Origin: Butyrivibrio sp.
Lineage (GTDB): Bacteria > Bacillota > Clostridia > Lachnospirales > Lachnospiraceae
Assembly: GCA_015056655.1 (NCBI GenBank)
Contig: SVFV01000006.1
Coordinates: 1-64,000, forward strand
Direction: 5' to 3'
Length of the DNA: 64,000 nucleotides
In this document: positions 1 through 7,851 of the stretch, piece after piece
How positions within the stretch are numbered: position 1 is the stretch's first letter
Layout of the letters: every line of letters starts with the position of its first letter
Program-made: the position numbers and the translations under genes
Notes under the pieces: generated by a model
Told to the model about the DNA's origin: nothing
What the model saw: the letters and a program-made list of their open reading frames with translations, nothing else
The model's database searches: none

Positions 1-52
1 GCTATATCCTTCCCACTACCGGGCGGATACGGGACTTTAACCCGTTAGAAAC

Positions 53-70
53 GTGCGCCGCTAGGCGCAC
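53..70. other. Perfect 7-bp hairpin
   Basis: GTGCGCC (53-59) and GGCGCAC (64-70) form a perfect 7-bp stem with a 4-base loop. It lies at the left edge beside another inverted pair, ACGGG/CCCGT (about 30-46). The two hairpins together look like the end of a structured RNA or repeat element cut by the window edge. I do not recognise the family. Confidence 0.4.
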
Positions 71-78
71 TACAAAAA

Positions 79-113
79 GCCGTTGCATTACACTATCGTG
101 TATCAGCAACGGC
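79..113. terminator. Probable bidirectional terminator
   Basis: GCCGTTGC (79-86) pairs with GCAACGGC (106-113), with ACAC/GTGT able to pair inside the loop. A-rich sequence lies before it and CTTTCATATTTTTT follows on the plus strand; the minus strand reads TTTTTG after the stem. It could end the small minus-strand gene that stops at 142, and whatever enters from the left on the plus strand. Confidence 0.6.
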
Positions 114-141
114 CTTTCATATTTTTTCCCAAAAGCTACAA

Positions 142-435
142 CTATTTTACAATCACTGTAATTGTCACATTTATATCATATTCCTTATCTTTTCTTTTAG
201 TTTGCGAATAAAATGATCTACTCACTCTTTGAGAATCTGTGATCATGCCTGAAGAAGGTATTGTACCATCACTTGAAATAGTATAATAATACTTATAATT
301 TTTCTTCTTTGTAAATCTAATATTACATTTCTTACCAATACTTGAGATTTGTACCGCATCTGTAATAGTCAACTCTGCAGCTTTCGCTTCATTAAGATTA
401 GGCATAAAAAGGACGAAAAAAAACACATCAACCAC
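142..435 (-). CDS. Small putative exported protein, possibly 5'-truncated
   Basis: A 97-codon frame opening with GTG, directly preceded in frame by TTT and a TAA stop. The N-terminus is hydrophobic (FFFVLFMP) and ends in NEAKAAE, which resembles the cleavage end of a signal peptide, but the positively charged start of a normal signal peptide is missing. No Shine-Dalgarno site precedes the GTG, and a run of eight T sits just after the start. It may be the remnant of a secreted protein whose true start was lost by a frameshift. The rest is Lys/Tyr/Ser-rich with a beta-strand-like character; no family recognised. Confidence 0.35.
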   Translation of the reverse strand: MVDVFFFVLFMPNLNEAKAAELTITDAVQISSIGKKCNIRFTKKKNYKYYYTISSDGTIPSSGMITDSQRVSRSFYSQTKRKDKEYDINVTITVIVK

Positions 436-839
436 AAATTATTTGATAATCTCGAGCAAGAAATAAAATAAAGTAAATTTGTTTTCCTTTTGTCATATTT
501 TTTTATATCATTCTCTCCGATCTAAGGAATTCGTCTATGCCAGTGCATTTTTATAATCTATAAAAATGCAAGTGCTAGCCTTATTTATAAGCATTTTCAT
601 GGCATTTTCAATCATGAAAAGCTGATAATTTCCTGTTCTTTTACCAATTTTATTAGTATTCTCACCTTTTTTCTATATAAAAAGTCATATAAATAGCCAA
701 GAAGCGAGGCGTTTTATTTGACTTTGCATCATAGGTTTAAAATAATCTATTATTTTCATCCGTTACCAGTTCCTTCTCGCAAAAGCACTATCAGTTTTAT
801 CAATAAGCAAATGACGCGTTATCTCTTTTTACTATGGCA
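436..839. other. Non-coding stretch with two hairpins
   Basis: About 400 AT-rich bases with no convincing gene. Two inverted repeats are visible: TGCATTTTTATA (544-555) with TATAAAAATGCA (559-570), and GCATTTTCATG (591-601) with CATGAAAAGC (613-622). Neither has the T-run of a classic terminator. Nothing else is recognisable. Confidence 0.5.
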
Positions 840-1014
840 GGGCAACCGCTGAAAATAAAAAAGGTTGGCTACATCAAATCAATGAGGGTGCGTTGAAAAA
901 CGTTGGTTCTTACGTGGTGTTTTTTACCACGTTAGAACCACTACGTTTTTCACCGAGCGAAAGCGTAACCCGAATGATTTGAAGTAGTCAACCTAATATT
1001 TTCAGCGGTTGCCC
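840..1014 (-). repeat. Family C long-rod palindromic element, copy 1
   Basis: A 175-bp imperfect palindrome. The ends GGGCAACCGCTGAAAATA (840-857) and its exact complement (997-1014) are followed inward by a 19-bp arm with two mismatches. Further in are a GAAAAACGT/ACGTTTTTC stem and an ACGTGGT/ACCACGT top. The minus strand carries a one-sided bulge, TACGCTTTCGCTCGG, between GGGT and the GAAAAACGT stem; ACCCTCA lies opposite. The same bulge and stem recur at 57198-57343 with other paired bases around them. It starts six bases after the etfA stop, so it probably also ends the butyrate transcript. No clear target-site duplication is seen. Confidence 0.75.
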
Positions 1015-1020
1015 GTTATA

Positions 1021-2067
1021 TTACTTTGCAGCGAGAGCAGCCTCGAGCTTCTTTGTGAGTGCAGGAACGATCTTATTGAGGTCGCCTACTACACCGTAGT
1101 CTGCTACGTCGAAGATAGGAGCGTTCTCATCCTTGTTGATAGCGATGATGAGATCTGACTCTTCCATACCTGCAACGTGCTGGATAGCTCCGCTGATACC
1201 GATAGCGAAGTAAACCTTAGGACGAACAGTCTTACCTGTCTGACCTACCTGGAGATCCTTCGGCTTCCAGCCAGAATCTACAACTGCACGTGAGCAAGAT
1301 ACTGTTCCGTGAAGAACCTTTGCAAGGTCATCAAGAAGTTTGAAGTTCTCAGGGCTTCCAACACCACGTCCGCCAGATACAAGGATCTTAGCTTCCTGGA
1401 TATCCTCAACCTCTGAAACTGCCTTAACGATCTCAAGGATCTTTGTATAGCAAGCATTCTCTGTGAAGCCAGGGTTGAACTCAACAACCTCAGCCTTAGC
1501 ACCCTTTACAGGAGCGATCTTCTGCATAACGCCAGGACGAACTGTTGCCATCTGAGGGCGGAAGTCAGGGCAAGCGATAGTAGCGATTGTGTTACCACCG
1601 AATGCAGGACGTGTCATAAGGAGCTGCTTATGCTTCTGCTCCTGGCCCTCAACAGCGTTAAGCGGGAAGTCACCGATATCAAGCTGTGTACAGTCAGCTG
1701 TAAGACCTGTGTGAACACGTGAAGATACGCGAGGACCAAGGTCACGACCGATAGCTGTAGCACCAACGAGAAGGATCTCAGGCTTGAACTCATCGATAAC
1801 TGATGCAAGTGCGTGTGTGTAAGGCTCTGTTCTATAATCCTTAAGCTCAGGATCATCAACAACGATTACACGATCAGCGCCATACTCAGCAAGTGTGTCT
1901 ACAAGGTTACCAACCTTGTCACCAAGCAGAACTGCTGTAACTTTTTTCTCATCAAGATCATTTGCAAGATCTTTTGCTTTGCCCAGGAGCTCAAGTGCAA
2001 TACCTGAGAGCTCATTGTCTACCTGCTGAGCAAATATAAATACACCCTTATATTCTTCTAAAGACAT
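1021..2067 (-). CDS. etfA: Electron transfer flavoprotein subunit alpha
   Basis: 348 residues, the normal length for EtfA. The N-terminal alpha/beta half covers about 1-200. The C-terminal FAD-binding half has SGGRGVGSPENF (231-242), QVGQTGK (273-279), ISGAIQHVAGM (291-301) and an APIFDVADYGVVGD signature (316-329). EtfA pairs with EtfB and carries electrons to or from acyl-CoA dehydrogenase. In clostridial butyrate formation the Bcd-EtfAB complex couples crotonyl-CoA reduction by NADH to ferredoxin reduction; that role is inferred from the gene context. It is last in the thl-crt-hbd-bcd-etfB-etfA operon. A start at 2067 follows AAAAGGAG. The spacer to etfB is unusually long (173 bp) and structured. 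Confidence 0.96.
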   Translation of the reverse strand: MSLEEYKGVFIFAQQVDNELSGIALELLGKAKDLANDLDEKKVTAVLLGDKVGNLVDTLAEYGADRVIVVDDPELKDYRTEPYTHALASVIDEFKPEILLVGATAIGRDLGPRVSSRVHTGLTADCTQLDIGDFPLNAVEGQEQKHKQLLMTRPAFGGNTIATIACPDFRPQMATVRPGVMQKIAPVKGAKAEVVEFNPGFTENACYTKILEIVKAVSEVEDIQEAKILVSGGRGVGSPENFKLLDDLAKVLHGTVSCSRAVVDSGWKPKDLQVGQTGKTVRPKVYFAIGISGAIQHVAGMEESDLIIAINKDENAPIFDVADYGVVGDLNKIVPALTKKLEAALAAK

Positions 2068-2104
2068 GTTTTGTTCTCCTTTTAATCTATTAATTCACAT
2101 CTTG

Positions 2105-2237
2105 GAACGCGCAGACTCGAAAATGCTACGCATTTCCTCGTTGTGGCTGTTCGCCACATATCAATTTTTCTCAATCCAAAATTCTTTGTGCAAGCACAGA
2201 ATTTTGTCTTTCAAAAAATTACTGCGCGGCTCGCAGG
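2105..2237 (-). ncRNA. Family B structured element, copy 1 (etfB-etfA spacer)
   Basis: Read on the minus strand, a closing helix CGCGCAG/CTGCGCG (2222-2228 with 2108-2114) encloses three hairpins. HP1 is CAAAATTCT/AGAATTTTG with an inner GTGC/GCAC. HP2 is GTGGC-GAACA-GCCAC (2143-2157). HP3 is CGAGGAAATGC-GTA-GCATTTTCGAG (2116-2140), which includes a tandem G.A pair. The same order of hairpins, with conserved HP2/HP3 core and different closing helix, is found at 42307-42445. Both are in the sense direction of the host gene. It could act on relative etfB/etfA translation or mRNA processing; that is inference. Confidence 0.65.
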
Positions 2238-2240
2238 TTC

Positions 2241-3032
2241 TCAGATGATATGCTTCTCTTCAAGCTTACCAAACAGATAATCTACTGCTTCGTCAGCTGA
2301 ATCAGCAACGATCTTCTCACCAGCGCCCTTCTTAACCTTATCAGAAGCCTTAGCAATCTGAGTAGGTGATCCCTTAAGACCAAGGTTAGAATCCTCAACA
2401 TCCTTAAGGTCTGCTCTGCCCCAAACGGTTACTTCCTTCTCAAATGCATCGAAGATTCCGCCAGGAGTCATGTATCTGGGCTCGCCGAGCTCAGCAAGAG
2501 CTGTGATAAGGCAAGGCATCTTAGCCTCAACCATGTGATAACGATCCTCGAACTGGCGCTTAACAACAACAGTCTTAGCCTTCTCATCAACCTTAATCTC
2601 TTCAGCGTAAGAAATTACAGGAAGACCAAGGTGCTCAGAAATCTGAGGACCAACCTGAGCTGTATCACCATCGATAGCCTGACGGCCTGTGATTACGAGA
2701 TCATACTCAAGGTTTCTAAGTGCGCCTGCGATTGTTGAAGATGTTGCCCATGTGTCAGCACCACCAAGTACGCGGTCTGTAACAAGAACTGCCTTGTCAG
2801 CACCCATAGCCATAGCTTCACGAAGAACTGCTTCAGCCTTAGGAAGACCCATAGTTACAACTGTAACTTCTGCGCCGTATTCATCTTTAAGACGAAGAGC
2901 TGCCTCAAGACCTGCTTTGTCATCAGGGTTCATGATTGCAAGCATTGCTCCTCTGTCGAGTGTTCCATCGGGTTTAAACTTAACCCCGCCCTTTGTATCG
3001 GGCACCTGCTTTATGCAAACTACAACTTTCAT
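2241..3032 (-). CDS. etfB: Electron transfer flavoprotein subunit beta
   Basis: 263 residues, typical of EtfB. The start MKVVVCIKQVPDT is characteristic of the family. LVITGRQAIDGDTAQVGP marks the nucleotide-binding loop, and AKMPCLITALAELGEPRYMTP is near residue 170-190. EtfB binds the second nucleotide (FAD in bifurcating Etfs, AMP in simple ones) and contacts the NADH side. Sequence alone does not let me decide between the two; the linkage to bcd and the butyrate genes favours the bifurcating type. A good Shine-Dalgarno AAAGGAG precedes the start. It lies 29 bp after bcd. Confidence 0.96.
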   Translation of the reverse strand: MKVVVCIKQVPDTKGGVKFKPDGTLDRGAMLAIMNPDDKAGLEAALRLKDEYGAEVTVVTMGLPKAEAVLREAMAMGADKAVLVTDRVLGGADTWATSSTIAGALRNLEYDLVITGRQAIDGDTAQVGPQISEHLGLPVISYAEEIKVDEKAKTVVVKRQFEDRYHMVEAKMPCLITALAELGEPRYMTPGGIFDAFEKEVTVWGRADLKDVEDSNLGLKGSPTQIAKASDKVKKGAGEKIVADSADEAVDYLFGKLEEKHII

Positions 3033-3061
3033 TTGTATTCTCCTTTATCAAAATAAGATGA

Positions 3062-4222
3062 TTACTTAAGTAATGCGCCAGAGATAACCATTCTCTGAAC
3101 TTCAGATGTACCCTCGTAGATCTCTGTGATCTTAGCATCACGCATCATGCGCTCTACTTCGTACTCTCTGATATAACCGTAACCACCGTGAAGCTGTACA
3201 GCCTTTGTAGTTACATCCATAGCAACCTCTGCTGCGAAAAGCTTAGCCTTAGCAGCTTCGATTCCGTAGTAATCTTTGTTCTTCTTAGCATCAGCAGCCT
3301 GATAAACAAGGAGTCTAGCAGCTTCACACTGTGTAGCCATGTTAGCAAGCTGGAACTGTGTATTCTGGAAAGCACCGATTGCTCTGCCGAACTGCTTTCT
3401 CTCTTTTACATACTCAACTGTTCTGTCGAGAGCACCCTCAGCGATACCAAGAGCCTGAGCAGCGATACCGATACGTCCACCATCAAGTGTGTGCATAGCG
3501 ATTGCAAAGCCCTTTCCTCTTACGCCGAGAAGGTTCTCTGCAGGGATATGGCAATCCTGGAAAATAAGCTCGTATGTGGATGATCCACGAATACCCATCT
3601 TGTTTTCCTTTGTACCGAATGTGAAACCAGGAGTATCCTTCTCAACGATGAATGCTGAGAACTTCTTCTGCTTTCTGCCCTTCTTATCTTCTACAACATC
3701 TGTGTAAGCGAAGATGATGTAAACATCAGCTTCCTTACCGTTTGTGATGAAGCACTTGGAGCCATCAAGGATCCACTCTTTTCCATCTTCTGAAAGAACA
3801 GCCTTTGTCTGAACGCCCTGAGCGTCTGTACCAGCCATGGGCTCTGTAAGACCGAAAGCACCGAGCTTCTCACCCTTTGCAAGGGGAACAAGGTACTTCT
3901 GCTTCTGCTCTTCTGTACCATATGTAAGGATAGGATCGCAGCAAAGTGATGTGTGAGCAGAAACGATAACTGCTGTTGTACCACAAACCTTTGCAAGCTC
4001 CTCTACACACATAACGTATGTAAGAGGATCGCATCCCTGTCCGCCGTATTCCTTTGGAATCGGAATACCCATGAAACCGTACTTCTGCATTAACTTAACG
4101 GTCTCTGTAGGGAACTTCTCTGTCTCATCCACGTCAATTGCGTGGGGCTTTACTTCTTTTTCTGCGAACTCTTTGAAAAGAGATCTCGCCATTTCATGTT
4201 GCTGATCTAACTGAAAATCCAT
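3062..4222 (-). CDS. bcd: Butyryl-CoA dehydrogenase (short-chain acyl-CoA dehydrogenase)
   Basis: 386 residues, a full-length acyl-CoA dehydrogenase. It reduces crotonyl-CoA to butyryl-CoA with electrons from EtfAB. Visible signatures are AFGLTEPMAGTDAQG (FAD/substrate loop, about 125-140), WILDGSKCFITNG, the QFGRAIGAFQNTQFQLA helix, QLHGGYGYIREYEVERMMRDAKI, and the catalytic glutamate in IYEGTSEVQR near the C-terminus. The start at 4222 follows TGGAGG. Upstream lies the family A element after hbd; etfB follows closely. The product is cytoplasmic and expected to be very abundant. Confidence 0.96.
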   Translation of the reverse strand: MDFQLDQQHEMARSLFKEFAEKEVKPHAIDVDETEKFPTETVKLMQKYGFMGIPIPKEYGGQGCDPLTYVMCVEELAKVCGTTAVIVSAHTSLCCDPILTYGTEEQKQKYLVPLAKGEKLGAFGLTEPMAGTDAQGVQTKAVLSEDGKEWILDGSKCFITNGKEADVYIIFAYTDVVEDKKGRKQKKFSAFIVEKDTPGFTFGTKENKMGIRGSSTYELIFQDCHIPAENLLGVRGKGFAIAMHTLDGGRIGIAAQALGIAEGALDRTVEYVKERKQFGRAIGAFQNTQFQLANMATQCEAARLLVYQAADAKKNKDYYGIEAAKAKLFAAEVAMDVTTKAVQLHGGYGYIREYEVERMMRDAKITEIYEGTSEVQRMVISGALLK

Positions 4223-4253
4223 GAATTAGTCCTCCATTTTATTGTTAATCATA

Positions 4254-4334
4254 GGAAGTTCTGCTCTCGGGCAAGTAGCCCTCGCCAGAACTAAGTAGTA
4301 CACTAAGCGGTAAAAGACACCGCTAAGTGATTAC
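4254..4334 (-). ncRNA. Family A two-hairpin element, copy 1 (after hbd)
   Basis: On the minus strand the element begins at the hbd stop codon. Hairpin 1 spans exactly 29 nt (4301-4329): CACT-T-AGCGGT pairs with ACCGCT-T-AGTG, leaving a T.T mismatch. A 9-nt linker TACTACTTA follows. Hairpin 2 (4258-4291) is GTTCTG/CAGAAC around an internal loop GCGA/GAGAG and an inner GGGC/GCCC stem. The tail reads ACTTCC and could pair with the bcd Shine-Dalgarno GGAGG about 20 nt on. Compared with the thiolase copies the paired bases have changed in step, which supports a real RNA structure. Confidence 0.7.
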
Positions 4335-5206
4335 TTTCTATCTGTAGGAACCTTGCCACCGTCGCTGTAATCGTAGAAACCGATACCAGTCTTAACACCA
4401 AGCTTCTTACCACGAACCATCTTACGAAGAAGAGGGCAAGCGCGATACTTGGAATCGCCTGTCTCCTTGTAAAGAACGTCCATGATTGCAAGAACGATAT
4501 CAAGTCCGATGTAGTCACCGAGTTCAAGGGGTCCCATAGGATGGTTGCAGCCAAGCTTCATAGCTGTGTCTACGCCCTGGATATCTGAAACGCCTTCTGA
4601 ATATACGAAGATACCTTCGTTGATCATAGGAACAAGGATACGGTTTACTACGAAACCAGCTGCCTCGTTAACCTGAACAGGAGTCTTACCAAGATCCTCA
4701 GAAATCTTCTTGATCTTCTCAACGTCAGACTCAGGTGTGTTAGCACCCTGGATAACCTCAACCAGCTTCATAACAGGAGCGGGATTGAAGAAGTGCATAC
4801 CGATAACCGGCTTAGGAAGTCCTGCACCGATCTCTGTGATTGAAAGAGAAGATGTGTTAGATGCAAAAATGCAATCAGGATTCTTAACAATGTTCTCTTC
4901 AAGTTCCTTGAAGAGGTTCTTCTTAATATCCATAACCTCAAGAGCTGCCTCAACTACGAGATCAGCATCTGTGCAGATGTCATTAAGACCAGTCTTGATC
5001 TTAGCTGTAACTGCATCAGCCTTAGCCTGATCAATCTTTCCCTTAGCAACCTGCTTGTCGAGGTTCTTCTTAATCTTTGCAAAGCCGCCCTCAGCGAACT
5101 CTGTCTTAATATCGCAAAGATATACTGTATCAACTGTCTCTGCCTGTGCGAATGTCTGAGCGATACCTGCGCCCATTGTGCCAGCACCAATAACTGCTAC
5201 CTTCAT
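4331..5206 (-). CDS. hbd: 3-hydroxybutyryl-CoA dehydrogenase
   Basis: 291 residues, the usual length of clostridial Hbd. It reduces acetoacetyl-CoA to 3-hydroxybutyryl-CoA with NAD(P)H. The Rossmann motif [14 protein letters not shown] is at residues 7-20. The [11 protein letters not shown] segment, the catalytic histidine in [16 protein letters not shown] and the [12 protein letters not shown] dimer helix are all present. The start at 5206 has a consensus TAGGAGG 9 bases upstream. It lies 18 bp after crt. The stop codon sits inside the conserved 5' edge of a family A element. Confidence 0.96.
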   Translation of the reverse strand: MKVAVIGAGTMGAGIAQTFAQAETVDTVYLCDIKTEFAEGGFAKIKKNLDKQVAKGKIDQAKADAVTAKIKTGLNDICTDADLVVEAALEVMDIKKNLFKELEENIVKNPDCIFASNTSSLSITEIGAGLPKPVIGMHFFNPAPVMKLVEVIQGANTPESDVEKIKKISEDLGKTPVQVNEAAGFVVNRILVPMINEGIFVYSEGVSDIQGVDTAMKLGCNHPMGPLELGDYIGLDIVLAIMDVLYKETGDSKYRACPLLRKMVRGKKLGVKTGIGFYDYSDGGKVPTDRK

Positions 5207-5224
5207 TTATATGTCCTCCTAAAA

Positions 5225-6019
5225 TTATTTGTTCTGGAAATCAACAACCTTAACCTTTTTCGGGTCGTCCTTCTTGCGAAGGAAGTTTGCCATACCTTCT
5301 CTCTGATCCTCTGTCTCGAAGCAATCACCAAAGATCTTCTCCTCAAGCTCGATAGCCTTGTCGATATCAAGCTGAAGTCCTTCGTTGATAGCCTTCTTGC
5401 ATGCACGAACTGCGATAGGTGCATTAGCTGCGATGGTGTTAGCCATCTTCTCAGCTGCAGGAAGAAGCTCTTCCAGAGTATATATCTCGTTAACAAGACC
5501 GATTCTCTTAGCTTCGTCAGCCTTGATATTGCGAGCTGTGTAAATAAGCTGCTTAGCCATGCCAGCGCCTACAAGACGAGCAAGTCTCTGTGTTCCACCA
5601 AATCCAGGTGTGATTCCAAGACCAACCTCAGGCTGACCAAACATAGCGTTGTCTGAGCAAATACGAATGTCGCAGCTCATAGAAATCTCGCATCCGCCAC
5701 CAAGTGCGAATCCGTTAACTGCTGCAATTGTAGGAATAGGGAATGTCTCAAGCTTTCTGAATACATCATTACCCTTCTTACCAAAAGCCTCGCCCTCAGC
5801 CTTTGTAAGTGTGCTCATCTCCCCGATATCAGCACCTGCTACAAATGACTTCTCGCCTGCTCCTGTAAGTACAAGAGCTCTTACAGTGTTAACATCAATG
5901 CTGTCAAGAGCCGCACTTAAATCATCAAGCACTGCGCTGTTAAGAGCATTGAGAGCTTCAGGACGGTTGATTGTAAGGACAGCAATTTTATCCTTTACTT
6001 CAACATTTACAAATCCCAT
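5225..6019 (-). CDS. crt: 3-hydroxybutyryl-CoA dehydratase (crotonase)
   Basis: 264 residues, a single-domain enoyl-CoA hydratase/isomerase. It dehydrates 3-hydroxybutyryl-CoA to crotonyl-CoA. SFVAGADIGEM (about 58-68) supplies one oxyanion-hole residue. NGFALGGGCEISMSCDIRI and the catalytic glutamate in PEVGLGITPGFGGTQRLARLVG are intact. The start at 6019 follows AAGGAGG. Second gene of the butyrate operon, separated from thl by 152 bp holding a family A element and another hairpin. Confidence 0.96.
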   Translation of the reverse strand: MGFVNVEVKDKIAVLTINRPEALNALNSAVLDDLSAALDSIDVNTVRALVLTGAGEKSFVAGADIGEMSTLTKAEGEAFGKKGNDVFRKLETFPIPTIAAVNGFALGGGCEISMSCDIRICSDNAMFGQPEVGLGITPGFGGTQRLARLVGAGMAKQLIYTARNIKADEAKRIGLVNEIYTLEELLPAAEKMANTIAANAPIAVRACKKAINEGLQLDIDKAIELEEKIFGDCFETEDQREGMANFLRKKDDPKKVKVVDFQNK

Positions 6020-6049
6020 TTTCTTTTCCTCCTTTTATAAAACGTGGAA

Positions 6050-6083
6050 TAAGCGCCGCGAGGAAATATCCTCACAGCGCTTA
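6050..6083 (-). other. Intercistronic hairpin before crt
   Basis: TAAGCGC (6050-6056) pairs with GCGCTTA (6077-6083), and inside it GAGGA/TCCTC pairs again, separated by a 3/3 internal loop (CGC/ACA). There is no T-run, so it is not an obvious terminator. It lies between the family A element of thl and the crt Shine-Dalgarno and may stabilise or delimit the crt message. Confidence 0.5.
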
Positions 6084-6095
6084 ACCTATTTAATT

Positions 6096-6175
6096 GGAAG
6101 TTCTGCTCTCGGACTGAAGTCCTCGACAGAACAAGGTAGTACACTAGGCTCGAAAGGGCCTCGCCAAGTGATTAC
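6096..6175 (-). ncRNA. Family A two-hairpin element, copy 2 (after thl)
   Basis: It begins at the thl stop codon on the minus strand. Hairpin 1 is again exactly 29 nt (6142-6170): CACT-T-GGC-GA-GG pairs with TC-GA-GCC-T-AGTG. Thus GGC/GCC replaces the AGC/GCT of other copies, and a tandem G.A sits in the stem. The linker is TACTACCTT. Hairpin 2 (6100-6132) is GTTCTG/CAGAAC with the internal loop TCGA/GAGAG and an inner GGAC/GTCC. The tail is ACTTCC. Matching changes on both strands relative to the hbd copy support selection on structure. Confidence 0.72.
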
Positions 6176-7347
6176 CTTTCGACAATAGTAGCGCAACCCA
6201 TACCGCCACCGATACAAAGAGTTGCAAGACCGCGCTTCTTGTCAGATCTCTGCATCTCGTGAAGAAGAGTAACAAGAATACGGCATCCTGATGCTCCTAC
6301 AGGGTGACCGAGTGCAATAGCACCACCGTTAACATTAAGTTTTGAAAGATCGAATCCAAGATCCTTACCTACTGCTACAGACTGAGCTGCGAAAGCTTCG
6401 TTTGCTTCGTAGATATCGATATCCTCGATCTTAAGGCCTGTACGATCAAGAACCTTCTTTGTAGCTGCAACAGGGCCAACACCCATGATTGAAGGATCAA
6501 CACCGCCAAGAGCACCACATACCCATGTAGCCATAGGTGTGATACCAAGTTCCTTAGCCTTCTCTTCGCTCATAACAACGATAGCTGCTGCACCGTCGTT
6601 GATACCTGAAGCGTTACCAGCTGTTGTTACGCCATCAGCGTTGATAGGACGAAGCTTAGCAAGACCTTCCATTGTAGAACCTGCACGAGGGCCTTCGTCT
6701 GTATCGAACATAACTGTTTCCTTCTTAACCTTTACAGGAACAGGAACGATCTCATCCTTGAACTTGCCTGCCTTCTGTGCAGCTTCGCACTTCTGCTGGC
6801 TGTTAAGTGCAAACTCATCAAGCTCTTCTCTTGAAAGCTTCCACTGCTCTGCTACGTTATCAGCAGTCTTGATCATGTGGTAATCGTTGAATGCATCCCA
6901 AAGAGCATCGTTTACCATACAATCCTTTAATACACCATTATTCATACGATAACCGAAACGAGCCTTGTCAAGTGCGAAAGGAGCCATTGACATGTTCTCC
7001 ATACCACCTGCAACTACGATATCAGCACTGCCTGAAAGAATCTTCTCAGCAGCCATATTTACGCAGTTAAGACCTGAACCGCATACAACATTGATAGTAA
7101 CTGCCGGAACCTCAACAGGAAGACCTGCCTTGATTGATGCCTGACGTGCTACGTTCTGTCCGAGACCTGCCTGAATAACGCAGCCCATAAGAACCTCGTC
7201 TACCTGTTCAGGCTTAACGCCTGCTCTGTTAAGCGCTTCCTTAATTACGATTGATCCAAGCTCTGCTGCCGGTGTGTTAGAAAGGGCTCCGCCCATCTTG
7301 CCGATTGCAGTTCTGCAAGCGCCTGCCAATACTACCTTCTGTGCCAT
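6172..7347 (-). CDS. thl: Acetyl-CoA acetyltransferase (thiolase), operon copy
   Basis: 391 residues from the ATG at 7347, which follows GGAGG by 7 bases and aligns with the start of the second thiolase (MARKVVLAG). An upstream in-frame start exists but has no ribosome site. It condenses two acetyl-CoA to acetoacetyl-CoA. The nucleophilic cysteine is in [10 protein letters not shown] (about residue 88), the histidine in [10 protein letters not shown] and the second cysteine in LCIGGGMG. First gene of the butyrate operon. The stop codon is embedded in a family A element. A close paralogue is encoded at 43817-44995. Confidence 0.96.
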   Translation of the reverse strand: MAQKVVLAGACRTAIGKMGGALSNTPAAELGSIVIKEALNRAGVKPEQVDEVLMGCVIQAGLGQNVARQASIKAGLPVEVPAVTINVVCGSGLNCVNMAAEKILSGSADIVVAGGMENMSMAPFALDKARFGYRMNNGVLKDCMVNDALWDAFNDYHMIKTADNVAEQWKLSREELDEFALNSQQKCEAAQKAGKFKDEIVPVPVKVKKETVMFDTDEGPRAGSTMEGLAKLRPINADGVTTAGNASGINDGAAAIVVMSEEKAKELGITPMATWVCGALGGVDPSIMGVGPVAATKKVLDRTGLKIEDIDIYEANEAFAAQSVAVGKDLGFDLSKLNVNGGAIALGHPVGASGCRILVTLLHEMQRSDKKRGLATLCIGGGMGCATIVER

Positions 7348-7429
7348 AGATGCTACCTCCGTTTCGGGACAATTAGTCCGCAAATTTTATATTTTTTGTT
7401 GCTTGTTATTTTTTTGTCACAACGTATTT

Positions 7430-7459
7430 ATTATAGCATGCGCGCTTTTTTATACGCAA
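7430..7459 (-). promoter_or_regulatory. Sigma-70 type promoter of the butyrate operon
   Basis: On the minus strand -35 TTGCGT (7454-7459), an 18-base spacer and a perfect -10 TATAAT (7430-7435). Transcription would begin near 7422, giving a leader of about 75 nt before thl. No other good promoter is seen between the operon genes, though the long etfB-etfA spacer could hide one. Confidence 0.65.
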
Positions 7460-7577
7460 CCAAAAGCACAGATAATATATCTATTTTTTATTAAATTTTT
7501 GTAAAACTGTATTATTTGCACATAAAATGAAAAGTCAACTCCAAATCTTCGCTCGAAGTTAATTATTTCTTAAAAAG

Positions 7578-7680
7578 TTATCCACAATTTTTCAACCAAA
7601 AATCCCATTTTTTCGACTTATACACGAAGTTATCCACATTATCCACCAAGATTATTCCATCTTCCACATATTTATCCACC
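7578..7680 (+). promoter_or_regulatory. Cluster of DnaA boxes
   Basis: Two perfect TTATCCACA boxes (7578-7586, 7630-7638) plus three one-mismatch boxes, TTATACACG (7618-7626) and TTATCCACC (7639-7647, 7672-7680). All five are on the plus strand within 103 AT-rich bases. The spacer between thl and hpf (about 500 bp) has no other recognisable feature apart from the two outward promoters. dnaA and dnaN are not nearby, so this is not evidently oriC. It may titrate DnaA, or control a flanking promoter. Confidence 0.6.
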
Positions 7681-7760
7681 AGGTGGGCAAACATATTTTT
7701 TGGTGAATCTATACAAAATTTCCATAAAACATAAAAGATTTGTAAAGTCATCAGTATGAA

Positions 7761-7790
7761 TTGCTTATATACCGCATACAATGATATAAT
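7761..7790 (+). promoter_or_regulatory. Promoter of hpf
   Basis: TTGCTT (7761-7766), an 18-base spacer and a perfect TATAAT (7785-7790). The leader to the ATG at 7852 is about 55 nt and contains a small GATTCA/TGAATC hairpin. Confidence 0.6.
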
Positions 7791-7851
7791 TTGTTTATAA
7801 AATTAGGATTCAAAGTGTGAATCACTATAACACTATAAAGGGGATGATTGC

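Noticed and set aside
20..70. A tRNA fragment at the left edge (T-arm-like ACGGG-N7-CCCGT followed by acceptor-like bases)
   Set aside because: No matching 5' acceptor strand is found at the right distance on either strand and the loop does not fit the TTCRANY rule.
840..1014. A simple rho-independent terminator for etfA
   Set aside because: It may act as one, but it is far longer than needed, lacks a proper T-run and shares internal sequence with a second copy elsewhere.
7578..7680. The chromosomal origin oriC
   Set aside because: dnaA, dnaN, recF and gyrase genes are absent and nearly all genes run in one direction on both sides; boxes alone do not show an origin.
7578..7781. A 67-codon minus-strand frame through the DnaA-box cluster
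   Set aside because: No ribosome site, no known family, and its Phe/Ile/Tyr-rich content follows from AT-rich non-coding DNA.
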